Assembly: GCA_003427395.1 (NCBI GenBank)
Contig: BFEA01000158.1
Span: 419,852 to 451,313, forward strand
Length of the DNA stretch: 31,462 bases
Source: Chara braunii
Taxonomy: Eukaryota; Streptophyta; Charophyceae; Charales; Characeae
Direction: 5' to 3'
Shown: positions 29,451 through 31,462 of the stretch, piece after piece
Position numbering within the stretch: the stretch's first letter is position 1
How the letters are laid out: every line of letters begins with the position of its first letter
The notes under the pieces: generated by a model
What the model saw: the letters and a program-made list of their open reading frames with translations, nothing else
The model's database searches: none
Told to the model about the DNA's origin: nothing
Made by a program: the position numbers and the translations under genes

Positions 29451-30184
29451 TAGCAGAGTAGTTTAGAGTAGAATAGAGTAGAGTAAAGCAAAGTAGAGTA
29501 CAGTTGAGTATAGTAGTGTAGAGTGGAGCAAAATCGAGAGGAGAAGAGTCGAGTAGAGTAGAGTCGAATGGAGTAGAGTAGTGGAGTGATGTGGAGTGGA
29601 GTCTAGTGGAACGTAGTTGAGTCAAATGGAGTGGAGGGGACAGGAGTAGAATGGAGTGGAGTGGAGTCACGCGGAGTGGAGGAGAGTGAAGTGGAGTAGA
29701 GTGGAGAAGAGTTTAGTAGAGTACAAAGTAAAGTAGAGTAGAGTAGAGTAGAGTAGAGTAGAGTACCCTAGAGTAGAGTAGGGAAGAGAAGCTTAGGGAA
29801 GAGAAGAGTATAAAAGAGTAGAGTCGAGAAGAGTAGGAAGTGTGAAGTATCGTAGAGTAGAGTATAGTAATTTAAAGTACAGTAGAGGAGAATCCAATAG
29901 AGTAAAGTAGGAAAGAGCAGAGTAGAGTAAAGTAGAGAAGAGTAGAGTAGAGAAGAGTAAAGTAGGAATATTCGTCGATTTTGGTGACGGCTTCCCATAC
30001 GTCCCACTCGCAGACACGTGTCCTTTCCTCTTTATACGGAAATGGCCGCGATGGGGATGCGGGGAGTCGGCAGCCAAATGGGACGGAGCAGTCGGTCCAC
30101 ATGGCACAAGCAAATTCTGAGTACGTGAATCTACTTAGTCGATTTTTCAATCACAAAAATAATTAGTTAGGATGCTATAGATTT

Positions 30185-30250
30185 TCTCGTACTTCATCCA
30201 TTTGGTGAACCGATCAAAAAGAAAGATGTGAGTTCGACCCGATCACAACA
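30185..30250 (+). ncRNA. Possible tRNA-derived SINE head
   Basis: GAGTTCGACCC (30230-30240) fits a pol III B box. TCATCCATTTGGTGA (from 30194) is a weak A box 36 nt upstream. No tail or target duplication was found, so this could be chance. Confidence 0.25.
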
Positions 30251-30540
30251 GCAATCATCATCCATCACAGGAGTAACAAGCATGCATTCCCATAATCTCG
30301 GTGGGGTTCAGCTTAGTCAGCTAAAGAAATACGCATGCATAACAAACCTTACATACATGAATCCTCCCTTGTTCGACGGACATATATCAATCAACAGAAA
30401 CAAGAAAGATCGATAAGAACTTTCAGAGCTCACTGGTCAACATTGCACGTTCCAGCGAGATCGAGGTGAATTCAACACAGGCGAGCGAGATCAAGGAAAT
30501 CTTGAGTCATTTTGTCATTCATCAAATAGTACTAAGCAAG

Positions 30541-30541
<1 letters not shown>

Positions 30542-30625
<84 letters not shown>
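30542..30625. repeat. (GA)n microsatellite
   Basis: About 84 bp of pure GA. Confidence 0.97.
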
Positions 30626-30626
<1 letters not shown>

Positions 30627-30842
30627 GGTGGCGTAGCTGAATCGAAGAAGAGAACCAAGGAGGGAGAAAGAGAACTCAGGTCACACAGACAATCTTGAAG
30701 GAGAGCACCCGACTATTCACCATGGACTTAGTTTTCAGAGAACCAACAGAAGAAGAAGAAGAACAAGCACACCAGCCTTCTGCTCTTTGATAATGGCCCC
30801 TGGTCATGCAACCACTGGTTTACACACACTCTTCCCACTTAG

Positions 30843-31074
30843 GTATTGACGATCCCGACCGCCACGTACCAACCTCCAAACCACAGCAATCGTCACCCCG
30901 CCAACTCAGTTGCTGCACCAACTTGCCCAGATCCCGCAGTTCTTCACGGCCACGCGGCGCACAGTCATGCATACACTGCATTCAGCTCGTCGGGACCTTC
31001 GAACTCACAACTTGCACAACACCTAGCCACGACTTCCTTGAACCTGGTAGATGGGTTGAGAGAGAGATTTTCAG
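30843..31074 (+). CDS. Possible internal exon of an unidentified gene
   Basis: A pyrimidine-rich acceptor (CACTCTTCCCACTTAG) precedes 30843 and a strong donor (TTTTCAG then GTGCGT) follows 31074, leaving a 232-nt block open throughout in one frame. The peptide is Ser/Pro/His/Ala-rich at the start (TIPTATYQPPNHSNRHPANS) and ends SQLAQHLATTSLNLVDGLRE, an amphipathic-looking stretch. Upstream lie a GA tract and a purine-rich leader with an ATG in good context (CACCATGG, 30720), as in many plant 5' leaders, but that ATG opens only 22 codons. No domain is recognised; an exon is a moderate guess. Confidence 0.3.
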
Positions 31075-31462
31075 GTGCGTGGTTGCAACAAGGGGAATAA
31101 AAGATGGAGAAGAGTGGGGTGGAGATAGAAAAGGAGTGAAGAGGGAGTTTGGGAAGTTATATCGATCCCCGCGAGTTTCTTCGCAGCCAATCAGATCGCC
31201 ACGTGTGGGGAGTATCCACCTTACACGACGTCGCTCGCCAAATTCAAATACTTTTTTTGGGGGGGCGGTCGGTAGGGAGTTCCGATATGGGGACAAAGGC
31301 GAGAAGGAGGAGAGCACGAAAAGTGGCATGGAGCGGGACCAAGATTCGGATGAGGAGTAAGAGCGAAGCGTGAGAGAGAGGGGATGGAAAACAGTTACAG
31401 GCGAAGCAGAGAAGGCGCGAAGAGGAGGGTGAATATGGCATGAGTCCTAGCGGGAAGCGGGG
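31075..31462. other. No feature recognised
   Basis: If the exon at 30843 is real this would be intron or further exon. A G-run lies at 31258-31265. No other signal was found. Confidence 0.4.

Larger units (their letters stand above)
24775..29966. repeat. GAGTR pentanucleotide-derived satellite
   Basis: About 5.2 kb built from degenerate GAGTA, GAGTG and GAGCA pentamers, purine-rich on the plus strand. Blocks of nearly pure GAGTG (for example 25870-25925) alternate with GAGTA-rich and GGGAAGCGTA-bearing blocks. Since 15 nt hold five codons, the complementary strand stays open as repeated STPLH/LYSTL peptides; those frames are composition artefacts. Three copies of a non-pentamer 76-bp segment and other blocks repeat at longer range, so there is higher-order structure. 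Confidence 0.95.

Noticed and set aside
24754-29670. Many long minus-strand open frames of STPLHSTPLH type
   Set aside because: They follow from the GAGTR pentamer, which leaves the complementary strand free of stops; the peptides are pure repeat translations.

Overview
The window reads as a repeat-rich stretch of a large eukaryotic nuclear genome. No complete protein-coding gene can be supported. Arguments for a eukaryote are a U6 snRNA-derived retrocopy with a poly(A) tract, non-autonomous DNA transposons with 8-bp target-site duplications, long dinucleotide tracts, a 5 kb pentanucleotide-based satellite and tRNA-derived (SINE-like) pieces. A plant or streptophyte alga fits best: type III hammerheads in repeats resemble plant retrozymes, and the U6 piece looks plant-like. 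This assignment is inference; no gene fixes the taxon.

Layout. 1-2990 is a nest of transposon fragments: a hAT-like MITE family 'A' with ends related to CAGGGTNNCC and GC-rich palindromes, a second family 'B' with CTAGGCTACCAG ends, and a truncated hammerhead repeat. A cleanly delimited copy of B lies at 3493-3771. 4556-6061 holds two neighbouring arrays: five 121-bp repeats, then eight units with a conserved apical core and stem arms that vary but stay complementary in most units. 6062-8040 is pyrimidine-rich sequence that may be LTR-like. 8041-8655 is another copy of A. 9247-10690 is low-complexity C-rich DNA. 11365-13400 contains duplicated blocks, a fold-back element, a short direct-repeat pair and the most complete hammerhead.

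13417-13483 is an assembly gap. 14074-16815 has microsatellites, a tRNA-like block, another hammerhead copy and minisatellites. 17127-17262 is a 5'-truncated U6 retrocopy with a poly(A) tract and an imperfect target-site duplication. 17680-19690 consists of degenerate repeats. 21032-21066 is a back-to-back Nextera mosaic-end sequence, that is, a mate-pair junction left in the assembly, so continuity across it is doubtful. A fourth, disrupted hammerhead copy and a GCATGC-rich minisatellite follow. 22790-24110 contains exon-like sequence on the minus strand. 24775-29966 is one long GAGTR satellite with higher-order structure and an inserted MITE. The right edge (30160-31462) has a possible SINE, a long GA tract and one exon-like block.

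The most interesting signals are the covarying hairpin array at 5397-6061 and the hammerhead family (four copies, two subfamilies, stem III arms that differ between copies yet stay self-complementary).
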